Below are positions 43,171 through 52,317 of a stretch of DNA of 64,000 nt, piece by piece. The DNA lies in NCBI GenBank assembly GCA_017515325.1, contig JAFWGA010000039.1:1-64000 (forward strand), written 5' to 3'. Origin of the DNA: Blautia sp. (lineage in GTDB: Bacteria; Bacillota; Clostridia; Lachnospirales; Lachnospiraceae). The position numbers and the translations under genes are program-made. Positions within the stretch are counted from its first letter, which is position 1; the number at the start of each line of letters is the position of its first letter. The notes under the pieces are model-generated. The model saw nothing but the letters and a program-made list of their open reading frames with translations. It did no database searches and was not told where the DNA came from.

Positions 43171-45336
43171 TCACAGGACCTCCAAGGCAATCCGGAAGGC
43201 GATATTGCGCTCTGAGTCCAGCCGGTCGAAATGAATGCGGTAGGCCTCCCTTTCCTGGTCTATCCCTGTGATGGTTCCTTCTCCGAATATTTTATGGCGG
43301 ATTCTCTGCCCTTCAGGAAGAAGGATCCTGTTTTCGTCCTTCAGGATATGGCGGTTCATGGAATCGACATATTCTTTTGTTTTTTGGATCAGTCCTTCTC
43401 TTGGTGGAAGGGGAAAGGAGAGATTTTCTTCCCCTGCGTCCAGGATAAAACGGGAGGGGTAGCGATCAGAGCCGTCAAAGTTCCTTCCGTCCGCCTCGGT
43501 CATATACAGGTGGTCTCTGGCCCGGGTCATGGCCACGAAGGCCAGACGGCGTTCCTCCTCCATCGCCTGGATGCTGCGGATCTTGCGGGAGGGAAAGATG
43601 CCCTCGTTCATGCCGCAGAGGAATACCACAGGGAATTCCAGCCCCTTAGCGCTGTGAACCGTCATCAGCTTCAGTCTGTCCTCTTTCTCCGGGGTATCCA
43701 TATTTGTGAAGAGGGCAATGTGGCGGACATACTGTTCCAAGGTACCCTCTTCTCCGCAGGATAGCTCATAATCGCGGATGGACTGCTTCAGCTCCGCCAG
43801 ATTGTCCAGTCTTTCCTGGCTGCCCTGTATCCTCAGGTCATTCTCATAGCCACTGACAGAGAGAATTTCTCCGATCAGATCCGAAACCGGGACCGTCTCG
43901 TATTTTTCGGCATATCCTTCGATCAGAGAAATGAACTCCACTGCCTTGGTCCGGGCAAAGAGCTCCTCCTTCTGATTCTCCTTCAAAGCCTCAAAAAGAC
44001 TGCAGCCCTTGGTGGCCGCATATTCCTGCAGATATCTGATCCGCTGCTCTCCCAGGTTCCGCTTGGGTTCATTGGCGATCCTCAGGAAGGAAAGATCGTC
44101 CCGATAGACAATCATACGCAGATAGGCCAGAGCATCCTTGATTTCCTTGCGGCCGAAAAAGGGAGTACCGCTGTAGATGGCATAGGGAATCTTTTCCTTA
44201 ATAAAAGCCTCCTCCAGAGACCTGGTGACGTAGTGGGCACGGTAAAGTATGGTGATGCTTTTCAGGGGAATGCCTTCCTTTTCCTTCAGCCGCATTACCT
44301 CCTGGGCAATCCAGGCCGCCTCCTTCTCTGCATTCGAGGCGAAATGGCAGACGGGTTTTTCCCCCTCCTCCCGGGCAGGGATCAGAGATTTGCGGATCCT
44401 CTCCTGATTTTTGTCGATCAGGCTGTTGACTGCCCTGAGGATGGTAGCGGTGGAACGGTAATTGAGCATCATCATGATGGTACGACAGCCGGGGAAATTC
44501 TCCCCGAAGTCCAGAAGATAGCGGATGTTTGCTCCCCGCCAGGTGTAGATGGTCTGATCCGGGTCCCCCACGACGAAGAGGTTTTTGTGGTAGGCGCTGA
44601 GCACACACATGAGCTCGTACTGGAGACCGTCGATGTCCTGAAATTCGTCGATCATGATGTATTCCAGGCGTTTCTGCCATTTCAGACGGATCTCTTCGCT
44701 CCGGGAAAAGATGAAAAGGGTAACCTTGATTAAATCATTGTAGTCCAGGCCGAAGCATTTTCTTTCCTGATAGAGATATCCATAGAAAATGATGTCCTCG
44801 AGCGTTTCGGCCTTCTGATATTTTTGCTTCAGCTCCTCAAGAGGAAGGGTCAGCATATCCAGATAATACTCCGGTTTTTTGAAAAGCTTCTGGATCTCAA
44901 TCATATCCCGGGCTTTGGCGAAGGTCATGTCCCTCAGTCCCAGCCCTCTTTCTTCGTAGATGACCTTCAGCATGGTGTCGATATCCGCGTTGTCCAGAAC
45001 CAGAAAACTTTTGGGATACTCTACCGCATAGCTGTCCTCCTGCAGGATGCTGACGCAGAAGCCGTGAAAGGTATTGATATAGCCGGTGTCGTTGTCGCCG
45101 GTAAGAGCGTGGATGCGCTGGCGCATCTCCTGAGATGCTTTATTGGTGAAGGTCACGCAGAGGATATTGCCCGGCAGGATACCGACTTCGTTCACCAGGT
45201 AGGCAAAGCGGTGGGAAAGAGCCCTTGTCTTGCCTGAGCCTGCCCCTGCGATCACCCGGATGTAGCCTTCGGTAGCGGTTACCGCCTCCAACTGGGCCGG
45301 GTTCAGCGTCCCAAGCAGTGTTTCCATGATTTCCAT
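43171..45336 (-). CDS. pcrA: UvrD/PcrA-family ATP-dependent DNA helicase
   Basis: About 721 residues. Superfamily-1 motifs appear in order: LNPAQLEAVTAT (Q motif), IAGAGSGKTRAL (Walker A), VTFTNKASQEMRQR, YIMIDEFQDID (DEXX box), VVGDPDQTIYTWRGAN, LNYRSTATILRAV, LMTVHSAKGLEFPVVFLCGM and VAMTRARDHLYMT. The C-terminal KIFGEGTITGI segment is the Tudor-like end usual in PcrA. It unwinds DNA 3' to 5' in repair and conflict resolution. A second helicase-family paralogue may exist elsewhere, so the symbol is tentative. I chose the ATG at 45336 behind GGGGAGGAGG. An ATG at 45327 is possible. Confidence 0.9.
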   Translation of the reverse strand: MEIMETLLGTLNPAQLEAVTATEGYIRVIAGAGSGKTRALSHRFAYLVNEVGILPGNILCVTFTNKASQEMRQRIHALTGDNDTGYINTFHGFCVSILQEDSYAVEYPKSFLVLDNADIDTMLKVIYEERGLGLRDMTFAKARDMIEIQKLFKKPEYYLDMLTLPLEELKQKYQKAETLEDIIFYGYLYQERKCFGLDYNDLIKVTLFIFSRSEEIRLKWQKRLEYIMIDEFQDIDGLQYELMCVLSAYHKNLFVVGDPDQTIYTWRGANIRYLLDFGENFPGCRTIMMMLNYRSTATILRAVNSLIDKNQERIRKSLIPAREEGEKPVCHFASNAEKEAAWIAQEVMRLKEKEGIPLKSITILYRAHYVTRSLEEAFIKEKIPYAIYSGTPFFGRKEIKDALAYLRMIVYRDDLSFLRIANEPKRNLGEQRIRYLQEYAATKGCSLFEALKENQKEELFARTKAVEFISLIEGYAEKYETVPVSDLIGEILSVSGYENDLRIQGSQERLDNLAELKQSIRDYELSCGEEGTLEQYVRHIALFTNMDTPEKEDRLKLMTVHSAKGLEFPVVFLCGMNEGIFPSRKIRSIQAMEEERRLAFVAMTRARDHLYMTEADGRNFDGSDRYPSRFILDAGEENLSFPLPPREGLIQKTKEYVDSMNRHILKDENRILLPEGQRIRHKIFGEGTITGIDQEREAYRIHFDRLDSERNIAFRIALEVL

Positions 45337-45460
45337 TTCCTGATCTCGCCTCCTCCCCAAAAAGGTTTTGTCCGTTGACGCAATGCCACGGATACTCGAT
45401 ATCTGTGTGGGAATATCTATTGACAGGGATCAGAGATTTCCCTTATCATTTATATCTGTT

Positions 45461-45563
45461 AAAGGGAACGAGCAAAATGCCTGCATTTTGATTCGTTTCC
45501 CGCGCCGAGTTTACGCCGCTTTTAGCGGCAGGATTCCCCAGTAAATTCAGGTGCATACGAAAC
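45461..45563 (+). repeat. dispersed structured intergenic repeat, copy B
   Basis: It has the perfect hairpin AAAATGC-CT-GCATTTT, then GATTCGTTTCCCGCGCCGAG, the CCGCTTTTAGCGG hairpin and a GTAAATTCAGGTGCAT end. It lies between the divergent helicase and ketopantoate reductase genes. Confidence 0.82.
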
Positions 45564-45607
45564 TCTTCGCTGCCAAAGGCAGCATCCCCAGAACAGGAGG
45601 TTTTGTG

Positions 45608-46543
45608 ATGCCGACGATCAATGATTCCCCGAAAATCGCCGTGGCCGGTGTCGGCGGTGTGGGCGGCTATCTGTCTGCCCTGCTTTGCCGGGCTTTTGAT
45701 TCGGTAACCCTTGTGGCCAGAAAGGGCCGATACGATGCCTTTGCCCGAAATGGGCTGGTGCTTCACAGTGACCTGAACGGCGAGGTGATCAGCCGTCCCC
45801 AGGCTCTGGTTCAGAGTGCGGGGGAGCTGCCTCCTCAGGATTATCTCTTTATCTGTGTCAAGAATTATTCCCTGGAGGAGCTTCTGCCCCAGCTCAAGAC
45901 AGCAGTGACAGAAAATACGGTGATCATCCCCGTGATGAACGGGGTGGATCCCGGCGACCGGGTACAGGCAGGCCTTAGCGCAGGAACAGTGGTGAAGGCT
46001 TTGATCTATATCGTCGCCTTCTCCAATCCGGATTATTCCATCACCCAGCAGGGTAATTTTGCCGATTTAAGACTGGGCATCGAACATCCTGACGAGAGCC
46101 GGAAAGAAAAGCTGGCTGCCCTTTCGTCACTGCTGACCCAGGCCGGAATCCGGCATCAGCTCTCCGGGGATATCATGCTGGACATCTGGAAAAAATATGT
46201 CCTCAACTGCTGCTACAATGTGGCAACCGCCTTTTACGACTGTCCCATCGGCCCGATCCGGGATGACCCTGCCAAGGCCCGGGATTATATTGCCCTGGCT
46301 CAGGAAGCCGCCCAGGTGGCGGTCGCCAAGGGCATCGCCATCAGTTCAGAGGATATCGAAGCCATCATCGACCGTTTTTATCACAGCTATGCTGACGAAG
46401 CAAGCAGCTCCCTGCAGCGGGATATCCATGCCGGGAGACCGGCAGAGGTGGAGACCTTCAGCGGCTACATCGTGAAGGAAGCCCACCGGCTGGGACTGGC
46501 AGTGCCCGTTTCCGAGAAGATGTACCAGGGACTGGTCAGATGA
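45608..46543 (+). CDS. panE: 2-dehydropantoate 2-reductase (ketopantoate reductase family)
   Basis: About 311 residues from the ATG at 45608, which follows AGGAGG by 7 bases. The Rossmann start KIAVAGVGGVGGYLSALLCR binds NADPH. CVKNYSLEELLPQL and IIPVMNGVDPGDRV match the family, as do the C-terminal KYVLNCCYNVATAFY lysine and SSSLQRDIHAGRPAEVE (Glu/Ser substrate-binding). It reduces ketopantoate to pantoate for vitamin B5/CoA. Many paralogues act on other 2-oxoacids and no other pan genes are nearby, so substrate assignment is moderate. Confidence 0.87.
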   Translation: MPTINDSPKIAVAGVGGVGGYLSALLCRAFDSVTLVARKGRYDAFARNGLVLHSDLNGEVISRPQALVQSAGELPPQDYLFICVKNYSLEELLPQLKTAVTENTVIIPVMNGVDPGDRVQAGLSAGTVVKALIYIVAFSNPDYSITQQGNFADLRLGIEHPDESRKEKLAALSSLLTQAGIRHQLSGDIMLDIWKKYVLNCCYNVATAFYDCPIGPIRDDPAKARDYIALAQEAAQVAVAKGIAISSEDIEAIIDRFYHSYADEASSSLQRDIHAGRPAEVETFSGYIVKEAHRLGLAVPVSEKMYQGLVR

Positions 46544-46548
46544 CAGGG

Positions 46549-46591
46549 GGAGGGTTCTGCCGTTACCTGCAAGGCGGCGGCAGAACCCTCC
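46549..46591. terminator. convergent hairpin between panE and the AEC transporter
   Basis: A perfect 14-bp stem (46549-46562 with 46578-46591) lies between the two stops, flanked by ATGAC/GTCAT. It has no long T run on either strand. Confidence 0.7.
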
Positions 46592-46596
46592 GGTCA

Positions 46597-47514
46597 TCAT
46601 AGAATCATCTGCCCCACAGCGATCACCGCCGGCAGGCTGATGCCAAACAGAAGTGTGGAAAAAATCACCGACCTGGCGCAAAGCTCCGGATAGGAATCCG
46701 TCTGGACGGCATAGATGGTGGTGAGAGTGGCGCAGGGGCAGGCCAGGTAAACCAGGACGCACATCTTTACGTCCCTCTGCAGGGGCATAAAACTGAGGAC
46801 AGCGATCACCACAAGGGGAATCAGAAAATTGCGGATCAGGCTGACCGGGTATACCCGTTTCTCCCTCAGGATCTCCCACAGGGGGTTCTCAGAGAGCATG
46901 ACGCCGATTATGATCAGAGTCATGGGGGAGATCATGGACCCGATATTGCCGATCACGGTCTGGACCGGCCCCGGCCAGTGAAGCCCCAGCACCAGCATGG
47001 CCAGAAGAACCACCGTGGATATGGTTGGTGCCGTAAGGAGGGATTTCGGAGAAAACTTTCCTCCCGTAAAGAGGGGAAGCAGAAAAATAAAAAAGAGGAT
47101 ATTGAAGGCTACGATAGCTGCGGAATTATACAATACGGCGATGTCCCCGAAAAGGGCAAGGCAAAGGGGGAGTCCCAGAAAGGTACAGTTGGGAAAGGTC
47201 ACGAGGCCTGTCAGAGCCGCATTGAGCTTCGCTTCCATGTGCAGTAGCCTTGCCGTCAGCTGGCAGGCCAGCAATGTCGCTCCCATCACCCCCATCATCA
47301 CCGCAAAGGAAAGGCCAAGGTTTTTAAAGGCTTCCGGCCCCATATCCAGACGGGCTGCCGCCAGGATCGTGCAGGGCAGCAGGAGTTTTGAACACAGACT
47401 GGTGAGAAACTTTCTCTGCTCCTCATGGATTATCCGGCATTTCCCCGCCAGAAAGCCCACCGCTACATAACCGAAAATGATCAGGATCTGATTGAAGACC
47501 AATCCCATCGACAT
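46597..47514 (-). CDS. AEC-family (auxin efflux carrier type) permease
   Basis: About 305 residues from the ATG at 47514 (GAAAGG site). Ten hydrophobic segments in two five-helix halves are visible: GLVFNQILIIFGYVAVGFLA at the start, then VTFPNCTFLGLPLCLALFGD and a C-terminal ACPCATLTTIYAVQTDSYPE. These are hallmark AEC segments, including the discontinuous helix Asn/Pro motifs. Characterised members move carboxylates such as malate or malonate. The substrate here is not inferable. It converges with panE and diverges from the ytfQ promoter region. Confidence 0.88.
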   Translation of the reverse strand: MSMGLVFNQILIIFGYVAVGFLAGKCRIIHEEQRKFLTSLCSKLLLPCTILAAARLDMGPEAFKNLGLSFAVMMGVMGATLLACQLTARLLHMEAKLNAALTGLVTFPNCTFLGLPLCLALFGDIAVLYNSAAIVAFNILFFIFLLPLFTGGKFSPKSLLTAPTISTVVLLAMLVLGLHWPGPVQTVIGNIGSMISPMTLIIIGVMLSENPLWEILREKRVYPVSLIRNFLIPLVVIAVLSFMPLQRDVKMCVLVYLACPCATLTTIYAVQTDSYPELCARSVIFSTLLFGISLPAVIAVGQMIL

Positions 47515-47868
47515 AGTGTTATCCTTTCTTGAAACTACAGCATCCTCGTTTCCTGCTCCGAATGTCCGCCGCAGGCATGATTCCCGGTAAATTCGCAGGC
47601 GGTGGCTTACATCGCCAACTGATGACAACGCAGCAGATACTTGCGAAGACAAGTCAGAGGGCGGAGGAATTTAATTACAGGGCCTTAGCACTTTTGCCCT
47701 TGGCAATAACCGCAGATGGCGCGGCTTTTGTCATCGCAGGAAAAATACACCTTCTTATTATGTATATCTTCTCCCTTCTCTCCTGTCAATAGCACGATGC
47801 AAAAAAGGGAGGAATTCAGAGCAGCTGACGAATCAAAGGGAAAATGTTTGGTTCGTTTACTATAAATG
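47515..47868. other. intergenic region upstream of the sugar importer
   Basis: 354 bp holding repeat copy D at its left. On the right is TTCGTTTACTATAAAT (47852-47867), which echoes the end of copy A in inverse. No gene is supported. Confidence 0.5.
47540..47601 (+). repeat. dispersed structured intergenic repeat, copy D (partial)
   Basis: GCATCCTCGTTTCCTGCTCCGA, then CCGCCGCAGGCATGATT and GTAAATTCGCAGGCG, align with copy A, but the first hairpin arm and the inner loop are missing. Confidence 0.6.
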
Positions 47869-47897
47869 TTGACATTTCAAGGCCCTTGCAATAAAAT
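47869..47897 (+). promoter_or_regulatory. promoter of the ytfQ-ytfR-ytfT-yjfF operon
   Basis: A consensus -35 TTGACA (47869-47874) and -10 TAAAAT (47892-47897) are separated by 17 bp, 73 bp upstream of the ytfQ start. Confidence 0.88.
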
Positions 47898-47913
47898 AAA
47901 TATGTTAAAAAGT

Positions 47914-47936
47914 CCAACACGGCAGCTGCCGGTTGG
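47914..47936 (+). promoter_or_regulatory. palindromic operator candidate downstream of the promoter
   Basis: CCAAC, one extra base, CGGCAGCTGCCG (a perfect 12-bp palindrome) and GTTGG form an almost perfect 23-bp inverted repeat at roughly +10 to +32. This position suits repression by a LacI- or GntR-type regulator. It could also form an mRNA hairpin. Confidence 0.7.
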
Positions 47937-47969
47937 ATAAACTGCATGATATGCGAAGGAGGATTAGCA

Positions 47970-48971
47970 ATGAAAAACATCATGAAGAAGCTGCTTGTTT
48001 CCGTTCTTGGCGTTACGGTTCTGGCTGCGTCCAGCGTTTCCGTATCCGCTGTCACCATCGGCTTCTCCCAGATCGGTCAGGAGTCTGACTGGCGTACCGC
48101 CAACACAGACGATGTCTGCGCCGCCATCGAGAATCACGAAGGCTGGGAGCTGGTTTACAGCGATGGCCAGCAGAAGCAGGAAAATCAGATCCAGGCTCTG
48201 AACAACTTCATCACCCAGGGTGTGGACTATATCCTTTTCACCGGCGTTGTCTCCTCCGGCTGGGATGAGATCCTCGCGGAAGTAAATGAGAATGAGATCC
48301 CGCTGATCCTTCTTGACCGTATCCCGGACTGCGCGGACAAGATTGACTACGCTGCTGCCTTTGGCGGTGACTTCCCGCTGGAAGGCCGTCGTCAGATCCA
48401 GTGGGTCGGCGAATATATGAAGGCTCAGGGCCGCGACTCTGAGGATGTCAACGTTGTCATCATGGAAGGCACCACCGGCTCCGACGCTCAGGTAGGCCGT
48501 ACCGAGGGCAACCTTGCCGCTCTGGAGGACTATCCTTTCCTGAAGGTTGTCGAGCAGAACACCGGTAACTTCACCCGCGCCGAAGGCCAGGCCCTTATGG
48601 AGAGCTGGCTCAAGTCCGTTGACGACATCGATGTCCTGGTAGCTCAGAATGACGATATGGCTCTCGGCGCTGTCGATGCCATCAAGGCTGCCGGCCTTGT
48701 TCCCGGCGAAGACATCATCATCGTTGGCTGCGACTCTGTCAAGGCTGCCTTCGAAGCCATCGTTGCAGGCGAGATGAACGCCACCATCGAGTGCACACCT
48801 CTGTACGGTGCTTTCCTTGTTCCCACCATCGAAGCTCTGGAAGCCGGAGAGACCTTTGACAAAGAGATCATCCATCCGGAAGAAGGTGTCTTTGACGCAG
48901 AAGGCGGTATCGAGGTTGAAGGTACCGTTTCCGTTAAGGCTGCCGACGTGATCGACGAGCGTGTATATTAA
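47970..48971 (+). CDS. ytfQ: galactofuranose-type sugar ABC transporter, substrate-binding protein
   Basis: 333 residues from the ATG at 47970 (AAGGAGG, 7 bases upstream). A signal peptide (residues 1-29) is cut near VSVSA-VTIG. The mature start TIGFSQIGQESDWRTANTDD, then LFTGVVSSGWDEIL and PLILLDRIPDC, match E. coli YtfQ, which binds galactofuranose. Other conserved parts are VVIMEGTTGSDAQVGRTEG and VLVAQNDDMALGAVDAIKAAG. There is no lipobox Cys, which is unusual for a binding protein in a cell without an outer membrane. Codon use is strongly biased, as expected for high expression. A terminator after the gene may uncouple it from the rest of the operon. Confidence 0.9.
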   Translation: MKNIMKKLLVSVLGVTVLAASSVSVSAVTIGFSQIGQESDWRTANTDDVCAAIENHEGWELVYSDGQQKQENQIQALNNFITQGVDYILFTGVVSSGWDEILAEVNENEIPLILLDRIPDCADKIDYAAAFGGDFPLEGRRQIQWVGEYMKAQGRDSEDVNVVIMEGTTGSDAQVGRTEGNLAALEDYPFLKVVEQNTGNFTRAEGQALMESWLKSVDDIDVLVAQNDDMALGAVDAIKAAGLVPGEDIIIVGCDSVKAAFEAIVAGEMNATIECTPLYGAFLVPTIEALEAGETFDKEIIHPEEGVFDAEGGIEVEGTVSVKAADVIDERVY

Positions 48972-48972
48972 T

Positions 48973-49073
48973 CGTAAACGAGCGGAATGCCTGCATTCCG
49001 ATTCGCTGCCCGCAGAGGATTTACGCCGCCGCAAGCCGCAGGATTCCCTCCTGCGTTCGGGCGCATCCTATAC
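48973..49073 (+). repeat. dispersed structured intergenic repeat, copy C
   Basis: GTAAACGAGC, then the hairpin GGAATGC-CT-GCATTCC (the same stem as copy B but with A-T pairs changed to G-C), GATTCGCTGCCCGCAGAGGA, a GCCGCCGCAAGCCGC element and the end TTCGGGCGCATCCTATA. It lies directly after the ytfQ stop. Confidence 0.82.
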
Positions 49074-49135
49074 CATACAGGACCTGGCAGGTCTTGGGAT
49101 TAACTATTGTATGTCTTAAATAGATGATTCTGCAA

Positions 49136-49172
49136 GGCGGTAGGTTCTCTCCACAGTTCCTGCCGCCTTTTT
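49136..49172 (+). terminator. intraoperonic terminator between ytfQ and ytfR
   Basis: The stem GGCGG-T-AGG/CCT-G-CCGCC is followed by TTTTT. It would lower transporter-component expression relative to the binding protein. Confidence 0.8.
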
Positions 49173-49216
49173 ACTGTCCATTCATTTCCTCTTTACAAGC
49201 AGAAAGGAGGGATATT

Positions 49217-50746
49217 TTGCCAGAGCAAGACAATCAAAATTCTCAAAGAGCTCTGCTCGAGATGAAGGGAATTGAAATCCTCTTCCCCGGAGTCAAAGCC
49301 CTGGACGGTGTGGATTTCACCCTGAATGCAGGCGAGGTTCACGCTCTGCTGGGAGAAAACGGAGCGGGTAAATCTACCCTGATCAAGTGCCTGACCGGAG
49401 TCCATCACAAGGACGCCGGCACCATCCTGCTCGACGGGAAGGAGATCACTCCGACCAACCCGCAGCAGGCCATCGATATGGGAATCTCCACGGTCTTCCA
49501 GGAGATCAACCTCTGCCCCAACCTGACCGTTGCCGAAAATATCTTCGTCGGCCGTCAGGAATTCAAGCATCGGATTATCAACAAAAGAGCCAGGGAGCTG
49601 ATGAAACGCTTCCATCTGGACATCGATGTCACGCGTCCTCTTTCCTATTATTCCACGGCAGTCCAGCAGATGGTATCCATTGCCAGAGCCGTCGATATCC
49701 AGGCCAGGATCCTGATTCTGGATGAGCCCACCTCTTCTCTGGATGAGAATGAGGTCCAGCTTCTCTTCAGTGTCATGCGTGAGCTGAAGGCTCAGGGAAT
49801 GGGCATTATCTTCATCACGCATTTCCTGGATCAGATTTATGCCATTTCTGACCGGATGACCATCCTGCGCAACGGTCACCTTGTCGGCACCTATGGAATC
49901 CATGAGATGACCAAGCTGGAGCTGGTCACCGCTATGATCGGTAAGGATATGGATGTGATCTTCAATCTGCACCCTGCCAATCTCAGGCAGGATGCCGGCA
50001 ACATGCTGGAGGCGGATCATATCGGTGCCCCGGGAACCATCGCGGATATCTCTCTTTCCATCAAGGAGGGCGAGCTGGTGGGCTTTGCCGGGCTTTTGGG
50101 ATCCGGGCGTACCGAGACGGCGGAGCTGATTTTCGGCGCCACCCGTTCCATGAAGGGCAGCATGAAGGTCAAGGGCAAAGAGGTCCAGGTCAAACGCCCC
50201 TTCGATGCCATCATGAGCGGTATCGCCTTCTGCCCGGAGGACAGAAAGCGGGACGGTATCATTGCCGACCTTTCCATCCGTGAGAATATCATGCTGGCGG
50301 TTCAGGCCAAGCGGGGCTTCCTCAGGCCTTTATCCCGGCAGGAGCAGAATGAACTGGCGGACAAATATATCAAGGCCCTGTCCATCGCTACGCCGGATGC
50401 CGAGAAAAAGATCGGCGAGCTTTCCGGCGGCAACCAGCAGAAGGTGATCCTGGCCCGCTGGATGGCCACCCAGCCGGATCTTCTGATCCTGGATGAGCCG
50501 ACCCGAGGCATCGATGTCGGCGCCAAGGCTGAGATTCAGCGTCTGATGCTGCAGATGTGTGAAGACGGGGTTTCGGTCATCTTTATCTCCTCTGAGCTGG
50601 AGGAAGTGATCCGCTGCTCCAACCGGATCGTGATCCTCAGGGACGGCGTCAAGGCAGGAGAACTGACCGGTCCCTTCGAGGGCGATACCCAGAATAAGAT
50701 CCTCCAGATTATTGCGGAGGGTATGCAGGCAGGAGGTGAGGCGTAA
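49217..50746 (+). CDS. ytfR: galactofuranose-type sugar ABC transporter, duplicated ATPase
   Basis: About 509 residues, two fused ATPase domains as in all sugar importers of this class. Domain 1 has GENGAGKSTLIK and Walker B ARILILDEPTSSLDEN. Domain 2 has the degenerate Walker A GLLGSGRTETAEL, signature LSGGNQQKVILARWM and DLLILDEPTRGIDVG. I start at the TTG at 49217, which lies 7 bases after AAAGGAGGG, giving a PEQDNQNSQ N-terminus. Upstream codons lack a binding site. It powers the two permeases that follow. The stop TAA shares its last base with the next ATG. Confidence 0.93.
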   Translation: MPEQDNQNSQRALLEMKGIEILFPGVKALDGVDFTLNAGEVHALLGENGAGKSTLIKCLTGVHHKDAGTILLDGKEITPTNPQQAIDMGISTVFQEINLCPNLTVAENIFVGRQEFKHRIINKRARELMKRFHLDIDVTRPLSYYSTAVQQMVSIARAVDIQARILILDEPTSSLDENEVQLLFSVMRELKAQGMGIIFITHFLDQIYAISDRMTILRNGHLVGTYGIHEMTKLELVTAMIGKDMDVIFNLHPANLRQDAGNMLEADHIGAPGTIADISLSIKEGELVGFAGLLGSGRTETAELIFGATRSMKGSMKVKGKEVQVKRPFDAIMSGIAFCPEDRKRDGIIADLSIRENIMLAVQAKRGFLRPLSRQEQNELADKYIKALSIATPDAEKKIGELSGGNQQKVILARWMATQPDLLILDEPTRGIDVGAKAEIQRLMLQMCEDGVSVIFISSELEEVIRCSNRIVILRDGVKAGELTGPFEGDTQNKILQIIAEGMQAGGEA

Positions 50747-52317
50747 TGAAGAAAACTTACAGGATTCCTCTGATCTGCGGGCTCGTGCTTCTGCTTGCCG
50801 GCATTTTCTGCTTTGCCAATGTCTGCAGGGTCAAGGATGCCATCTATGACAATTACCGGATCAGCTTTTCCGATCAAAGCATCCAGGATATTTTCATGAA
50901 TGACAATACGGAGCCGGCAGTGCGGGAGGCTTTTGATGAAGCCATCCGCAAGTCCGCCCGTACTGTCTCCAAGGATGCCGCTGCCGCCGGAGATGAGGAC
51001 GCCTCGATGGAGCTTGCCTCTGCTGATCTGGATGCTGCGCCTGACGAGATCGGGAGTCTCGAATCTTTTGTCTCCGAGGACGTGAATGCGGAGGCTGCCC
51101 TGGCGGATGCCGGATTATCCGCCTTCGATACCGTTTTCCCCAAGGGTTTCCCGCAGGTAGAGCATTTTCGGATCTTCTTTAAGCTTCAGCCCTGGTTTCT
51201 TCTGGCCGGCCTGGCCTTTTGCCTGATCTCTGCCTTCATGGTTCTGGCAGCCAAACATCTGGATTTCGCCTCCATCATGCGTTCCAAGATCACCTGGGCT
51301 GCCATCGCGGAAATCCTGATCCTGATCGTCTGCCTGATTGTCAGGCCGGACTTTTTCTCCATCAGCTACCAGCCTTCGACCGGCATGCTGTATGGAAGCC
51401 TGATCGATATCGTGAACCGGTCGGCCGAAATCACGATCATCGCCATGGGCATGACCCTGGTTATCGCCCTTGGCGGAACAGACCTTTCGGTGGGCGCTCT
51501 GGTGGCCGTGGCCGGTGCCATTGCCTTAAAGCTGCTGCGCTGGGACGTGACCGTCTACAATACGCCGGGTGACTATTCTGTCAAGCCCTTTATCCTGGTC
51601 ATCCTGCTTCCTCTTCTGGCCTGCCTTCTGATGGGTGCCTTCAACGGTGTCCTCATCGGTCAGCTGAATCTGCAGCCTATCATCGCTACCCTGATCCTGA
51701 TGGTCGGGGGCCGTGGTATTGCCCAGATCTGCACCAACGGAAAGCAGTTTACCACGCTGTATTCTCCCTTCCGCTGGATCGGGCAGGGGCAGTGTCTCTT
51801 CCTGCCTACCCCCATCGTCATCACCATTGTCGTGGTGGCGGCGGTCATGATTTTTGTCCGAAAGACCGCCTTCGGTACCTTCGTCGAATCGGTGGGTATC
51901 AACCGGAGCGCTTCCCGTCTGTCCGGTATCAATGCGAAAAAGGTCATCCTGATCGTTTTTGCCCTGACCGGCTTCCTTTCCGGTATTGCCGGGCTGATCT
52001 ATTCCAGCCGTATCATGTCCTGCGACTCCAACAACGCAGGTCTCAACTACGAGACGGACGCCATTCTTGCGGTTGTTATCGGCGGAACCAACATGGCCGG
52101 AGGAAAGTTCTCTCTTTCCGGTACCATCATCGGTTCTCTGATCATCCGTACCATCGTTACCTTTGTCTACTATTTCGGCATCGCAGCAGAGGCTACCATG
52201 GCCTTCAAGGCTTTGATCATCGCCATGGTTATCGTGCTCCAGTCTGAGCCGGTCCGCAACTGGATGTCCAATCGCACCCGCCGCAGGGCGGCATTGAAGG
52301 GAGGCGAAAACAGATGA
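50746..52317 (+). CDS. ytfT: galactofuranose-type sugar ABC transporter permease with extra extracytoplasmic domain
   Basis: 523 residues, about 180 longer than YtfT. Residues 7-27 form an extra membrane helix (IPLICGLVLLLAGIFCFANV). Residues 30-145 are a hydrophilic, acidic, Ala-rich extracytoplasmic segment (AAAGDEDASMELASADLDAA). A second helix (PWFLLAGLAFCLISAFMVLA) leads into a normal permease core from about 180, with TLVIALGGTDLSVGALVAVAG, a family signature, and IGGTNMAGGKFSLSGTIIGS. The core forms the sugar channel with YjfF. The extra domain is unexplained. I infer a possible docking site for the non-lipidated binding protein. Start and stop overlap both neighbours. Confidence 0.9.
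   Translation: MKKTYRIPLICGLVLLLAGIFCFANVCRVKDAIYDNYRISFSDQSIQDIFMNDNTEPAVREAFDEAIRKSARTVSKDAAAAGDEDASMELASADLDAAPDEIGSLESFVSEDVNAEAALADAGLSAFDTVFPKGFPQVEHFRIFFKLQPWFLLAGLAFCLISAFMVLAAKHLDFASIMRSKITWAAIAEILILIVCLIVRPDFFSISYQPSTGMLYGSLIDIVNRSAEITIIAMGMTLVIALGGTDLSVGALVAVAGAIALKLLRWDVTVYNTPGDYSVKPFILVILLPLLACLLMGAFNGVLIGQLNLQPIIATLILMVGGRGIAQICTNGKQFTTLYSPFRWIGQGQCLFLPTPIVITIVVVAAVMIFVRKTAFGTFVESVGINRSASRLSGINAKKVILIVFALTGFLSGIAGLIYSSRIMSCDSNNAGLNYETDAILAVVIGGTNMAGGKFSLSGTIIGSLIIRTIVTFVYYFGIAAEATMAFKALIIAMVIVLQSEPVRNWMSNRTRRRAALKGGENR

Noticed and set aside
47964-49034. Long open frame (356 codons) on the minus strand opposite ytfQ
   Set aside because: It is a shadow of strongly biased codons in ytfQ. 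It has no ribosome site or recognisable family.
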